The notes below the pieces were generated by a model, which had not been told where the DNA came from, did not search any database, and was given only the letters and a program-made list of their open reading frames with translations. A program made the position numbers and the translations under genes. Below, piece after piece: positions 47,296-58,704 of a DNA stretch of 64,000 bases. The DNA comes from Gossypium raimondii. Lineage: Eukaryota; Streptophyta; Magnoliopsida; Malvales; Malvaceae. The stretch covers positions 34,195,733-34,259,732 of the forward strand of contig NC_068571.1 in assembly GCF_025698545.1 (NCBI RefSeq). The letters run 5' to 3'. How positions within the stretch are numbered: position 1 is the first letter of the stretch; every line of letters begins with the position of its first letter.

Positions 47296-47841
47296 TGTGA
47301 AGTATGCTTCACATTTCAATCAAATTAAGACACAATCATAGAGTGATGACGCAACAAAGAGGAGCTCCTCGTCTCGATGAGCTGTCAACATCACGACGAG
47401 AAGAAGACCGTCGTCCCGACGACATGGCGACATGTTATGCAAATTTTTTAATTTTTTTTCAAGTCAATTTCTGATTATTTGTCCCAGTCGAACTCTGATT
47501 AGTGTAGGTTATTTTAATATTATTTGACCTACGAAATTTGCCTATAAATAGGCCTTTTACAACCCTAGAAAAATAACTCATTATACATTTAGGTATTAGA
47601 TTTTATAAGCTTTCAGAGAATTTTGTGTTTACGTTTTGAGGGTTCTTATTTCGAGTTTCGGGATTTAGTTTTATCTTCATCTTTTGTACTCTTCGTTTTT
47701 GCCGTGATAGTGAAATTATCTTTGCCCGTGGTTTTTTTTATCCTATTTGGAGGGGTTTTCCACGTAAAATATTTGTGTTTTATCTTTTCAATTTCTTTTT
47801 TATTTACTTTTTTTGTTGCTTAATTAGGTTTATCCCCAACA
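47296..47841 (+). repeat. 5' LTR of the copia element
   Basis: 546 bases, beginning TGTGAAGTATGCTTC and ending TATCCCCAACA. CTATAAATAGG at about 47543 is a good TATA box for the retrotransposon transcript. Confidence 0.92.
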
Positions 47842-47888
47842 AACTAGTATTAGAGCTAGTTCAATTTTTGCATACAACCCGTTCAGAG

Positions 47889-49595
47889 ATGGCAATAACA
47901 AGGTTCGACATTGAGAAGTTCAATGGCATCACAAATTTCAATCTGTGACAAGTTCAGGTGACAATAATACTGGTCCAAAATGGTCTAAAAAAGGTCGTTA
48001 TAGGAAAGAAGACCGCGGATATGAAATAGTCAGAATGGGAAGAGCTTGATAAGAAGTCATTGTCTACAATTCAGTTGTGCCTCTTGAATAATGTATTGTA
48101 GGAGGTGTTGATGGAGAAAACGACATACACCCTGTGAAAAAGGTTAGAAACCCTTTACACAACAAACTCTTTGGCTAACTGATTGGTGTTGAAACAAAAG
48201 TTGTACACGTTCCGCATGAACGAAAGTGAGAACCTTAGAGGTCACATCAGTCAATTTATTACTCTTTTGAATGATTTAAAGAATGTTGATGATGCAAGTC
48301 TCAAGGCCCAAATTCAGACCCATGGATGTGATAGGCTCAAACTACCTCAAGGCCCAACAACAACTTTTTGGATGGGATCCAGACATTTCTGGGTTGAGAT
48401 GTCTTCATGGCGTTTGAAGATCTATCTCTTAGATTTGAAACACACTTTGAATCACTAAATTTTGAGTTTGGGAGCTCAAGTTATGATCGTTTTAATAAAG
48501 ACTGTGTGAGCAGAATTTTTGGACATGATTATGACAGAAATTACGAGTTTCGGGCTTTTAATTCGAGTTTAAATCATATTGGGTTCGGGTTTTAGGCTTA
48601 ATTTTTATTATATATGAACCCAATATTGTATTTATCGTCTCTTATTATTTTATTATTCTAAATTTTTAATAATTATTAAGTAGTTTAAGTTATTTAGGAG
48701 TTTTATATCAACAATAAAGTTTAGTTTAAAACTACTTTTTATTTAGATTAATTAAAATTCTAGTATACTTAAGAGTTTTATTTAGATTTATTTAGCTGAC
48801 CTATATATAGGCGTTTGCATTGTACATAAATCATACAATTCATTATTATTCAACTTCTCTTTTGAGTTAATAAGTTCTCTTTGAGTTTTCCTTTCAAGAA
48901 TTTTTCTTTAGTTTCTTTTAGAAGAGTTTTAACAATCTTTTCAGATTGTGGGGATAATCTTCAAACTTTTTCTTGCCAAGTTTTCTTTCTTGGAGGGTAT
49001 ATTAGAGCCGCTTGAAAGGGGTTGTGGATTCTTTGTGTTTCTAAGGCTTCTTAGGACTTCTACATACCACATTCTATCTTTCCATCTATTTTTTTATTTT
49101 CTTCTTTATTGTTCTAATCGTAGATTTATTATTCTATTTTAATTATCTTAGTTATTTATTTTAATTATTTTATCTGACTTGGATTTTATTACATTTCAGT
49201 TTGTGTCAAAATTCAAGTTTCTTTCCGAATGTCTAGAGCCCTAGGTCAAATCTGCGACTTTGACAAACTTTATAATCTGCTTCCGCATTCATCCATATCA
49301 TTTCGTATCAGTTGAGGTTCAAATTGATGATGAAGATTGTACTATACTATTATTGTGTTATTTACCCCTTTATACAAGTCTTTCAGTGAGACCCTGATTT
49401 ATGGCAAAGATAATCTATCGTTCGAGGATGTGAAGGGTCATCTGTTGAGAAAAGACAAACTTGACAATGAGTTCGGTTCAAATAGTAAGTCAGATAGGTA
49501 AGCCTCGATTTTGGTAGCATCAAGGAAGTGATATAAGAGATGTCGTTATTGTAAGAAGTTAGGTCACGTTAAGGCTGATTGTTACAAACTGTGAA
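47889..49595 (+). pseudogene. Copia gag remnant with CCHC zinc knuckle
   Basis: It starts MAITRFDIEKFNGITNFNL and then has several stops. LKQKLYTFRMNESENLRGHI (from about 48190), SQFITLLNDLKNVD and, after a nested LTR, DDEDCTILLLCYLP and SFEDVKGHLLRKDKL follow the usual gag (UBN2) order. The knuckle CRYCKKLGHVKADC (49541-49582) fits CX2CX4HX4C. In the live family gag forms the particle that packages element RNA; this copy cannot make it. Confidence 0.8.
48290..49310 (+). mobile_element. Nested solo LTR inside gag, about 1.0 kb
   Basis: Begins TGATGCAAGTC and ends CGTATCA (TG...CA), with a perfect 5-bp duplication GTTGA at 48285-48289 and 49311-49315. CTATATATAGGCG at about 48810 is a promoter TATA box typical of LTRs. 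The gag frame resumes exactly after the right duplication. The parent element is not represented in the window. Confidence 0.88.
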
Positions 49596-49642
49596 ATAAA
49601 AGGCCTACTGAGAGCAACGAGGAAGATGTAGCTGGTGCTAAT

Positions 49643-51366
49643 TTGGCTGATGACGAGAGCTATAATTTCTTATTGGTATCATCAATCGAAAGCTCCAAGC
49701 TTGCGTCTGAGTGGATCCTAGGTTCGGGGTGTTCTTTCCACATGTATGTCAATAGAGATTGGTTATCCACATACAATTCAATTGAAGGTGGAGTTGTGCG
49801 TATTAGGGGTGAGCATTCGATCGAATCGAATCGAATCGAATCGAAAATTTTCGAGTTAATCGAGTTTTCGAATCTCATTTTATCATCCTAACTTTATTTG
49901 AAGTTTTCTCGAATCGAGTCGAGTGAGATGGAATTTGAATCGAATCGAATCGAATATATTTGTTCGAGTTAAATTTTAAAAAAATAATTTTGGGTCCTTG
50001 TAACCATTGTCACCCATCGTAATAAAATTTGTCCACCTTAATCAAATTTTTTATTAACTTTCATCACTTCATAATTTATTTATTAATTTTTTATATATTG
50101 GTTAGCTTCTTTGCTTGCTTAGTTGTTTCAATTATCTTCAGATTCTTGTCACTATGTATTTTAGAATTAAAAATATATTAAATGTAAAATACGATTTTTT
50201 AATAAAAGTTATTTTAAAAATAAAATGTGAAATTGATACCAATATAAAATTTTAACACGAATATTTTATGGCATAATTAATAATTCAATTTTAATATAAC
50301 TATTCAATATGGCTAAACAATTCAATAATATAAATAATATAAAATGTGAAATTTAATTTAATAATATAAATAGTAGATATAAATAAATTTATTACTATTT
50401 ATGTTTAGTGATTTTTTTGGATAATTTTGATTTTTATTTGAGAGTAAAGGGTGAGAAGTAAAAGTTTAGGGAAAAATAAAAAAGTTTTGGGAATAAAAGT
50501 TTAAGGAAAGTAAATAGGGGAGTAAAATTTTGGAGGGAAAATATTTAAAAAAAATTGGAGGGGGGAGGGTTTGGGATAGATGAGAGGTGAGATAGGAAGG
50601 GAATAAAAGTTTTAGGGGAAAAGTGGGAGAGAGTAAAAATTTTGGGGGAAAATAAAAAGTTTTGAGGGTTTTTGGGAGTAAAATTTTGAGAAAAAATAAA
50701 TGGGAGAGAAATTTTGGTGGGAAATGGATTTTGGGTAGATTAAGGGGTTGGGAGGGGAGGGGAGTAAAAGTTTTGGGGGGAAAGTGGGAAGGAGTAAAAG
50801 TTTTGAGGGAAAAGTAAAAAGGTTTGGGATTTTGGGATAAAAATGTAAAATATTATAGTTTGATATGAAAACTCAACTCGATTCGAACTCAAAATTCAAA
50901 AAAAAAGTTCGAGTTGATTCGAATAACTCGATTCGTTTAACTCGAATTTCGATTTTTTTTTAATTTTTTCGAGTCGAATCGAGTTTTGCTCACCCCTAGT
51001 GCGTATGAGGAATGATTCACCCAATAAAGTAATTGGTATTAGTACTATTCAGATCAAGATGCACGACGAGATAATTAGGAAACTGCCAGATGTCAAGCAT
51101 GAGACTGACTTAAAGAAAAATCTAATCTCATTGGGAAATTTAGACTCAAAGGGTTGTACAATTAACATCAAGTCAAGCACCATTAAGGTATCCCGTAGGG
51201 CTCTCGTTTTGATTAAAGGTAAAAAGATTGACAGTCTTTATGTTCTAGAAGTATCAACTGTAACTGGTAAAAAAAGACGTCCCTCGTTCGTTAAGGATTC
51301 GAAGTCGACACGTTTGAAGCGAAGGCAACTTGGTCATAGAAGGGAAAAATGCATGCCTATTTCGTA
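49643..51366 (+). pseudogene. Copia protease and pre-integrase remnant
   Basis: The left part (49643-49803) reads SSKLASEWILGSGCSFHMYV, where the aspartic protease active-site motif DSG has become GSG, removing the catalytic Asp. After a hAT-like insertion the frame continues (50999 on) with DVKHETDLKKNLISLGNLDS and KGCTINIKSSTIKV, the end of the protease and the gag-pre-integrase segment. It then breaks near 51360, and the integrase core is missing. Confidence 0.82.
49804..50998. mobile_element. Non-autonomous hAT-like transposon, about 1.2 kb
   Basis: Terminal inverted repeats TAGGGGTGAGCA / TGCTCACCCCTA and a perfect 8-bp duplication GTGCGTAT (49796-49803 and 50999-51006) are hAT hallmarks. 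Subterminal regions carry multiple TCGAATCGAA / TTCGAGT motifs on both sides, likely transposase-binding sites. No transposase frame was found. The centre (50440-50850) is purine-rich, with repeats of GGGAGTAAAA and TTTTGGGGGAAA. Confidence 0.9.
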
Positions 51367-51593
51367 AAAGAGAAGTTCTCTTTTGGGTGCAAGTTTTGAA
51401 AAGATAGGGCATTGTGTTCGTGAAAATCAGACGTGGGTCAGTTTTGATTTGGTAGTGCACAAGTCAAAAGCCAGAAGTCTTCCAGCTTCAAAGCATAGTT
51501 TCGACTCAGTTAATATCCTGCATAATTCGAGATAGGTCCATGGCGGGCTTTGACAAAGAAGGCATTGTGAAAATAGGAGACAAAGTAGAGATT

Positions 51594-52148
51594 TGTGGAG
51601 TATGCCTCACATTTCAGTCAAATTAAGACACAATCAAAGAGTGGCGTTGCAATGAAGAGGAGCTCATCGTCCCGACGTCACGATAAGAAGAAGACCGTCA
51701 TCTCGACGACATGAATTCCACCTCATGATGTGGTGACGTGTTATGCAATTTTCTCAGTTTTATTCTTCGAGTCAAATTCTAATTATTTGTCCTAGTCGAG
51801 ATCTGATTAGTGTAGGTTATTTTAATATTATTTGACCTACGAAATTAGCCTATAAATAAGCCTTTTACAACCCTAGAAAAATAACTCATTACATATTTAG
51901 GTATTAGCTTTTACAAGTTTTCCGAGAATTTTGTGTTTACATTTTGAGGGTTCTTATTTTAGGTTTTGGGATTTAGTTTTATCTCCATCTTTTTTACTCT
52001 TTGTTTTTGCCATTATAGTGAAATTATTTTTGCCTGTGGTTTTTTATCATCTTCAGAGGGGTTTTTCCATGTAAAATATTTTTGTTCGATCTTTTCAATT
52101 TCTTTGTTATTTTACTTGTTCATTGCTTAATCGGGTTTATCCCCAGCA
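51594..52148 (+). repeat. 3' LTR of the copia element
   Basis: 555 bases, from TGTGGAGTATGCC to TATCCCCAGCA. It is preceded by ACAAAGTAGAGATT, the short purine tract used for plus-strand priming in this group. It carries an extra segment near 51710-51730 absent from the 5' LTR. Confidence 0.92.
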
Positions 52149-52253
52149 AAGAAGAAGAAAGGGTTTGTGTCGCCGTTGGCAAAGGAAAATGACAATTTCT
52201 TTCAGTTGAATGACATCTCTCATGTATTCATGAACATGGTCCAAAAAGGATGA

Positions 52254-54703
52254 TAGTACTTGTATGTATATGTACTTAATGTCACTCCAATAATTAAACA
52301 CAATGTGCAAAAATCTTTTTTTGTTTTTCTTAGTGATATTGCTTGTATTTTCTTTTAGATACTTTTTTTAATGAAAACTAAAATTTGTACCTGCATTCGC
52401 TAGGTATTTAACAAATTTTAAATTAAATAAATATTTTATTATAGGTCCAAGTTTTTGTACCTCGACCTTTTTTTAACAATATGGCTTTGTCCATGACCTT
52501 GAGAAAATGTTACATTCACTTTAAGGAATGGTGATTAATCGCCTAAATAGCATTGGTGGTTTATAATAAAAGTTCATTGTTTTCTTCAGCCACATGTACA
52601 TAATACATTAGCTCAAACTATTGTAAATATATGCTCTCAATATTACTACTATTGTAAGAGCACATTCAAGGCATACAAAATTGAATAGTTTTCTAATGCT
52701 TTGATGTCTCAAGCTTTTAATATAACAATATTTAAGATAATCATTTTATTAACTAAATCATTTAATTTTAATCATTTTCAAAGTATTTCAAAAACTTGTA
52801 TAGTACTCAAAAACATATCTCCAATTTGTTTGAATTTATCCAAATGTTTTTAAGTCAATATTAAAGTGTTTTGAAGTGTTTAAAATATATTGAAGGCATT
52901 TTGGTAGCTTAGTATCGATAGTAAGGGTCAAGGAATTGATACATTGCAAGTCAATAGCCAAATAATGCAACTAGAAAGAGATGTATCAACACATCCCTGA
53001 GAAGTAATGATTCATTCCTTAGATGTAAAGATACATGGTTATATGTATTGGTGCATAGGTGTCTAAATGGTCACTAACGACTACTTTTATGAGATGTGCC
53101 GATACATCCCTTAGACATATTAATACATGAGTTGCAAATACACTTTTTTAGCCTAAAATTAATACTTTCAATGACTCCAAACATCCTCAAACTCAATCCT
53201 TGATATCAATAAAATTCAAAGACACATCAAGACTCGAGATGAACATCTAAGAATAAAAATCAAGTGAAAAGCTTCCAATTCTGTTGTTATTCATTTTTTC
53301 TTGTACATAACTCTTACGTGCTTATTGTTAGATCTTTTATCATTGTCATTTTTAATCTTTGGGGGAGCTATCGCTTGTAAACACACACCTTTGAGAGGTC
53401 TTACTTGTTTACACATTTCTCTTTGTATTAAAGAGCTAACTTAAGGTTTTTAAGATATAAACCTTAAGAGGGTTGTAAAAGGTTTCTAGTTGTGCCACAA
53501 AAGCTAGAGGGTTTTAGTTTAATCACAAAAATTAAGGAGAATGTTCTATCTTAGCCATTGTAAAAAGATTATATCTTAGACTTGAAAGTGATTTGGAAAA
53601 ATCCTTGTTGAAGTGTCCAAGTCATTCTCTTTTATTTTGGAATGGTTTATAAAGAATTTTTAAAATATCAGCTATAGAATTCCAATTGCATTTTGAAAAT
53701 TTACAATCGGTATCTATTCATATCAAGCTTTTGAAAGAATTACCACTTGTGATGTTCCTATTTTTCCTTTGAATAACAATGATGTATTCAGTTTTCAATT
53801 TTTCATGTAAGTAATGTCAAAAGATAAATATGATTTCTTCTCTTTTTTTTTCTTTTAAATGATATTTCTAAAATTCATAATACTAAAATGAACATCATCA
53901 TTATGCACAAATGACAAAACAATTTCTTTCAAAATATGAAAGATTTTATGAGATTCGACATTGTAAAGGCATTTATTTAGATATTAAAATGTATATATAT
54001 ATTTATATTTTTAATATATCACACTAAAGAAATTTTAAAATATAAGTATAATTTGATGTAGGGTCTCAAGTCTCAACTCCCTAAAAATAAAAAATTTTAA
54101 TTTAGTCTTTTAAAAAAATAAAATTGCACATTAACTCCAAAAGAATATGAAAAATCATGTTTAATCCTCTCTAAAATGCTGGAACTCAAAAATTATAACT
54201 CAATTTTGATTCTCCTTAAAAGAATTTGACTTCATCCTCGAATCATGCATATTTTAAATTTAAGAAACTTAAATGATTTTACCACACCATTAGAAGCTTG
54301 GTATTTTAAATAAAAGAAAAGTAGAGAACGATCTAAACAAAAATATTCTCCATAGGTAAAACATGTCTTTATATAGGACTCCAAGTGATAAAATACAACT
54401 ATCACAGCATATGCATTTATATTTTTAATAGAAAAGAAGTGATTTATATAATGTATTATAAAGAATTAACAAGTGGTTAGATGTAATAATAAGATACATT
54501 GCATTCTAAAAACAACGTAAATCCAAATATTAAAGACAACCTTATTAAAATGGATAATGAGGAAGGTGCATATACTCACAAGGGGGGTGAGAGGTCTTTA
54601 GATTGGATTGGGTCCCCAAGTTTGGCGAATCGTCCGGCTGAGAACTGATAGGCTGATGATAGCCAGACAAAAAGCCTGACCTTTTAAAATTCGAAGACCG
54701 AAA
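52254..54703. other. Intergenic DNA with an LTR-like relic
   Basis: No gene was recognised. About 52900-53660 resembles, in opposite orientation and with strong divergence, the sequence at 11220-12420: the phrases CTTAAGAGGGTTGTAAA and GGAAAAATCCTTG match the complement of that region, and GTATCGATA/GATACAT motifs are shared. It is probably an old LTR. The last few hundred bases should contain the promoter of the carrier gene. Confidence 0.4.
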
Positions 54704-54727
54704 CTCTCTCTCTCTCTCTCTCTCTCT
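54704..54727 (+). repeat. CT microsatellite in the 5' leader of the carrier gene
   Basis: A run of twelve CT units about 240 bases before the carrier ATG. Pyrimidine tracts like this are common in plant 5' UTRs and core promoters; a role here is not shown. Confidence 0.8.
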
Positions 54728-54966
54728 TCCCAAATCCCATGGGCAATTTCTCGATCTCATCCCATCCCCTTATTCCAACGACCAAGGTCGAACCCTAACT
54801 CAGGCGTTTCGACTCGGTTTTTCTCAAGCTAACGCAGCTCCCACCCGAGATTTTTATCCTCTGGCAATGCCACTCTGGTTCTCCGCCATATCCCTCTCGA
54901 TAGAGGACTCCTTTCGTTTGCCTAAAACCTTCCCCTCTTTTCAGATTTATTTACTAAGTTCAAGAA

Positions 54967-57900
54967 ATGACCAACGATTCCCACCCCCCTAATTCCAGGA
55001 GTCTCCTTTGCAATGCCGGTGCTGGCGCTGCCGCCGGTACCTCAATTATTTCCTGCCTCCTCCCCTCCCCAACCTGTAAGCTGTTATCTCAATAGCTGAA
55101 TTTTGATTTCTTTTTTTTTCACGCATAGGTGTTATTGCTGCAACATTCGTGTGTCCTTTAGATGTTATAAAGACGAGATTACAAGTTCATGGGTTGCCAA
55201 AGCTTGGTAACGCAACCATTAGACGTATGTAATACTGGTTTACTTTCATTTCATTTGATTTAAACAAATATTAATAAAGAAATGTTCTTTTTTTCTTTTC
55301 TTACGCTTCGTTTTAATTATTTGATCAGGTAGTCTTATAGTTGGTAGCTTGGAACAAATATTTCAGAAGGAAGGCTTGCGTGGCATGTACCGTGGACTTG
55401 CTCCTACTGTACTCGCTTTACTTCCGAATTGGGCTGTAAGTTGTGTATTCCCTGTTTCTAGTTTAGGATGTTTCAATCCTGTTTAAGTCAATGGTCTAAA
55501 GAATGAAGTGGAATACTTGTTGGTTCTTTGTTGATCCTAAAATTTATATCTTGGTACCTTTCTCTTGAGTGTGAAAAGTAGATTCGGATTTTGGGGCCTT
55601 GTTGCGTGATCAGCTGATTATTTAATTAAAGAAACCATCCTTTTGCATATTTGCGTTATTAAAAGATGAGTGTTTATTTGTTCTGATTCTTTTTATGTGC
55701 CCCCGGTCCCAAACTTGATCTGAAGATAAAGGTTTTAAACTTCCATGCTGTCTCCTGTCCTAAAATTTTCACTTTCAATAGTCTCATTTACAACTTGGGT
55801 AAAGTCACATTTTGCATATAGACAAAGAAACAAACTGCCCCTTTCCCACAATGTGGCTACATTTATGCAGTTATGCTCTAGGCCGGGTTAGACTAAGAAA
55901 AGAAAGGATTTTTTTTTTATAGTTTCCACACCTGTTTTCTTTGCTTTCAACCTCCCATTTTTATAGCATGTATCTCAGGTTTAATTTATTGCTTAAAATT
56001 TTACAAAATACATGGAAATAGCCTTATTGAAAGAATGCAAAGTTGGGGCAGAAGTTTTCACATCCAACACATTTAAAATTTTGATGCTTTTTATTACCTT
56101 TATGCTACGTTTGGTAGGAGTACTATATTTTAAGCATGTTTTAGTATATGAGTGAGCAGTAAGCTAATTTAATTGGTAATATTTAGCAATTCCTGTGACT
56201 TATTTTTAGCAAAGAGAAGGAAAAATTTTCACTTATTTTGAAGAGGTCTTAATTTTTACAAGATTTTTACTCATCTTTCAATTTCAAATTTAAATTTGTA
56301 TTAACTATTCTTTATTTTATATCTAACTATTGTAGTACATATGTAATAAATAAACATTTTCCTCATGTTATTACACTAGTAGCCAAATGACGCATTAGTA
56401 ACTTCCGATTTTAAGGTGCCTGTTTGAATACTTTTTAAGTAAATTATTTAAACAAGCAGTGTATTATAGCAGTTGTTTTGTTTTATTCGGTAATCGTTCT
56501 AAATTCAAGCGGGAGAAGCAAAATTTTATTTGCTATTGAAGAGTTAGGTGTCCAATCACAAGGTTGAGTTAAAACTGTAAAAACATGGTTTCTTTCTCCA
56601 TGCGAAATACTGAATCACTAGTCAACAAGATAATTATTGCAGATGTTAATACACTGTTCTGGAGAAGGTTAGATTCTTTGAGGATTTTGTGGTTGAAGTA
56701 ATTCAAATAGCAACCCTAGCTAACTTATCAGATTTCTGTGGATGCTTTTATTATTATGTAATAAAGTATTCCCTTAATGCAGATGTGTAACACAACCTTG
56801 GTTATTGAGTTTAGGTCTTTTTTCTTCTCTTTCTCTTATTAACCCTTTTTGGTGTTTGCTTGAATTGATGTTGCAGGTATATTTTACAATGTATGAGCAG
56901 CTCAAAGACTGTCTATGTTCTAATGGTCAGTGCTTCTAGCCCATAAGATTCATAATTTCAGTCTTAATTAGACCATCTGTCTTCCTTTTAGATTTTCGTT
57001 TTTATACTTGTCATCTTGCATATTTTCTTTTTAATTTCTGACATATTTCTTCTTTGGGTGCATGTGAAGATGGGAAGCACCAACTCTCTGTAGGTGCTAA
57101 CATGCTAGCTGCATCTGGTGCTGGAGCTGCAACAACCTGTTTCACAAATCCTCTTTGGGTTGTGAAGACAAGACTTCAAGTGAGTATCTTAAGTTTATAC
57201 TTTATATTTTACTTTGTAATGACATATGATGAAAGAAATAAAATTTTCTAGATAGCATAGCATGCTCTATGCTGCAATAGTGGCTTATATTAAATTTCAA
57301 AGTTATATTGCCTGTTATTCCTTGGCAGCTATAGTTTGTTACAGGATATAGAAACTATCATCTGTATTTTCTCTTTCGTTGCTTGTGATAAGTACCTCTG
57401 TTCGCACTGCTCACCAACCCTAAAAAGTTTAAAGAACTGGAAAGTCCATACCAGACTCAAGTAATAACCCTTTTGAAGGAGCAGAAATATAATGCAAAAG
57501 AAGAGAGAGAAAAGGTCAGAGGACACAGATGGTTTATTCACACACAAGAAAGCAACTGCCTGCATCTAGTGGATGGATGACTGATTAGTATTATTTAGGC
57601 TGTGTGGTTTGCCTTTATGGGTAACAGATTGTTTTGTGGTGATATATTTTGTATCTATAATCTAGGTGTACCATGCGTGTGGTTTGATTTTTTCTATAAC
57701 TGTATTATGCTGCTATTTAAAGACAATAGATTTAGAGCTGTTATTCATTAATGTCTGTCACCTTTGTTTTTGTAGACTCAAGGAATGAGAGCTGGAGTGG
57801 TTCCCTATAGGGGTACATTTTCTGCTTTGAGGAGAATAGCTCATGAGGAGGGTATTCGGGGTCTATACAGGTATTGAAGCACCATTCAAAAGCAATTGAT

Positions 57901-58704
57901 AAATTCTTCTGTTTTCCAAGCGAAGGTTTTTTTACTGGAACTTGATGTCAGATTTTTGCATGATGAACAGTGGTCTTGTCCCCGCATTAGCTGGTATTAG
58001 TCATGTTGCCATTCAGTTTCCAACATACGAGAAGATCAAATGCTATTTAGCTAACCAAGGTTAATAATCTACATCTTTTAACTATTAAAAATCTACATTT
58101 TTTAAGTATTATTACTTATTGAATATATTTTAACTTAATGGGGCCTTACCAGATAACACTCCAATGGATAAACTTGGTGCACGTGATGTTGCTGTTGCGT
58201 CATCAGTTTCCAAAATATTTGCATCCACATTGACTTACCCACATGAGGTATGATGGATGATTGTTCACAGCTCATTTCTGCTGAGTAAGGCTGCATTGCA
58301 CTTTCCATGTAAAAGATTTTGGGGGGGGGGGGTGGGGGATATGGGTAGCATGTTTTGATTGCTGTGACCATGTTTTCTTGTATGCCCAAAGGCATTGCCT
58401 AGTTTGAGAGCTAAATTTAAATATGTTTTCTAGTGTCTGTTTAGTTATGGATTCTTGCATGGTATAGGTGGTACGTTCAAGGCTTCAGGAACAGGGACAT
58501 CACTCTGAGAAACGCTATTCTGGTGTGGTTGATTGCATCAGAAAAGTATTTCAGCAAGAAGGCTTTGCTGGATTCTACCGTGGGTGTGCAACAAATCTTC
58601 TCAGGACCACACCTGCAGCTGTTATCACATTCACCAGCTTTGAGATGGTTCATCGATTTCTTGTCAATCTTTTCCCTTCGGATCCACAGCCTCACACTTT
58701 ATAA
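54967..58704 (+). CDS. NDT1: NAD+ transporter of the mitochondrial carrier family (NDT1-like)
   Basis: Nine exons: 54967-55036, 55129-55224, 55329-55435, 56877-56925, 57070-57179, 57776-57870, 57971-58059, 58153-58247, 58468-58704. All splice sites are GT-AG and phases agree, giving 315 residues. Three carrier repeats are visible with signatures [21 protein letters not shown] and YPHEVVRSRLQ. The Trp in the second signature is typical of the NAD+/folate/pyrimidine-nucleotide branch. Further segments: [40 protein letters not shown] and [20 protein letters not shown]. Family knowledge: Arabidopsis NDT1 exchanges NAD+ for ADP or AMP across an organelle inner membrane (reported as plastid, later also mitochondrial), supplying NAD+ made in the cytosol. 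I assign NDT1 from near-identity of remembered motifs; the paralogue NDT2 is the main alternative. Expected six membrane helices. Confidence 0.93.
58321..58337. repeat. G homopolymer in the last intron of the carrier gene
   Basis: A run of about twelve G with one T, then more G, in intron 8. Likely length-variable and error-prone; not part of the coding sequence. Confidence 0.7.

Larger units (their letters stand above)
47296..52148 (+). mobile_element. Ty1/copia-type LTR retrotransposon, internally deleted
   Basis: The 5' LTR is 47296-47841 and the 3' LTR 51594-52148, both TG...CA, with the 5-bp target duplication AAGAA at 47291-47295 and 52149-52153. The primer-binding site TAGTATTAGAGC (47845-47856) is a degenerate match to the initiator-Met tRNA site. 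Order inside: gag with stops, a CCHC knuckle, a mutated protease motif, a pre-integrase segment. The integrase core, reverse transcriptase and RNase H are missing. The two LTRs differ at many positions including indels, so the insertion is old. Two further elements sit inside it. Confidence 0.93.
46843..52253 (+). pseudogene. Fifth PMEI/invertase inhibitor copy, dead, split by a retrotransposon
   Basis: The left part (46843-47295) matches the fourth gene: a hydrophobic leader, FEGNPKAKSATMVVDLVEVS, NCLKNCSWLYSLA and DAPVNCEDQF. The right part (52154-52253) continues KKGFVSPLAKENDNFFQL and ends NMVQKG with a stop. Between them sits a copia element flanked by AAGAA on both sides. Independent damage: a stop codon at about 46963, the first core Cys changed to Tyr (ESYDKA), a stop and frameshift after SLARPC near 47190, and loss of the standard start. 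The gene was probably already failing before or soon after the insertion. Confidence 0.85.

Noticed and set aside
47296..52148. An active or complete copia element
   Set aside because: Gag has several stops, the protease Asp is lost, the integrase core, reverse transcriptase and RNase H are absent, and the LTRs are well diverged.
54545..54760. Minus-strand frame containing RERERERE
   Set aside because: It is the antisense translation of the CT microsatellite in the carrier gene leader.
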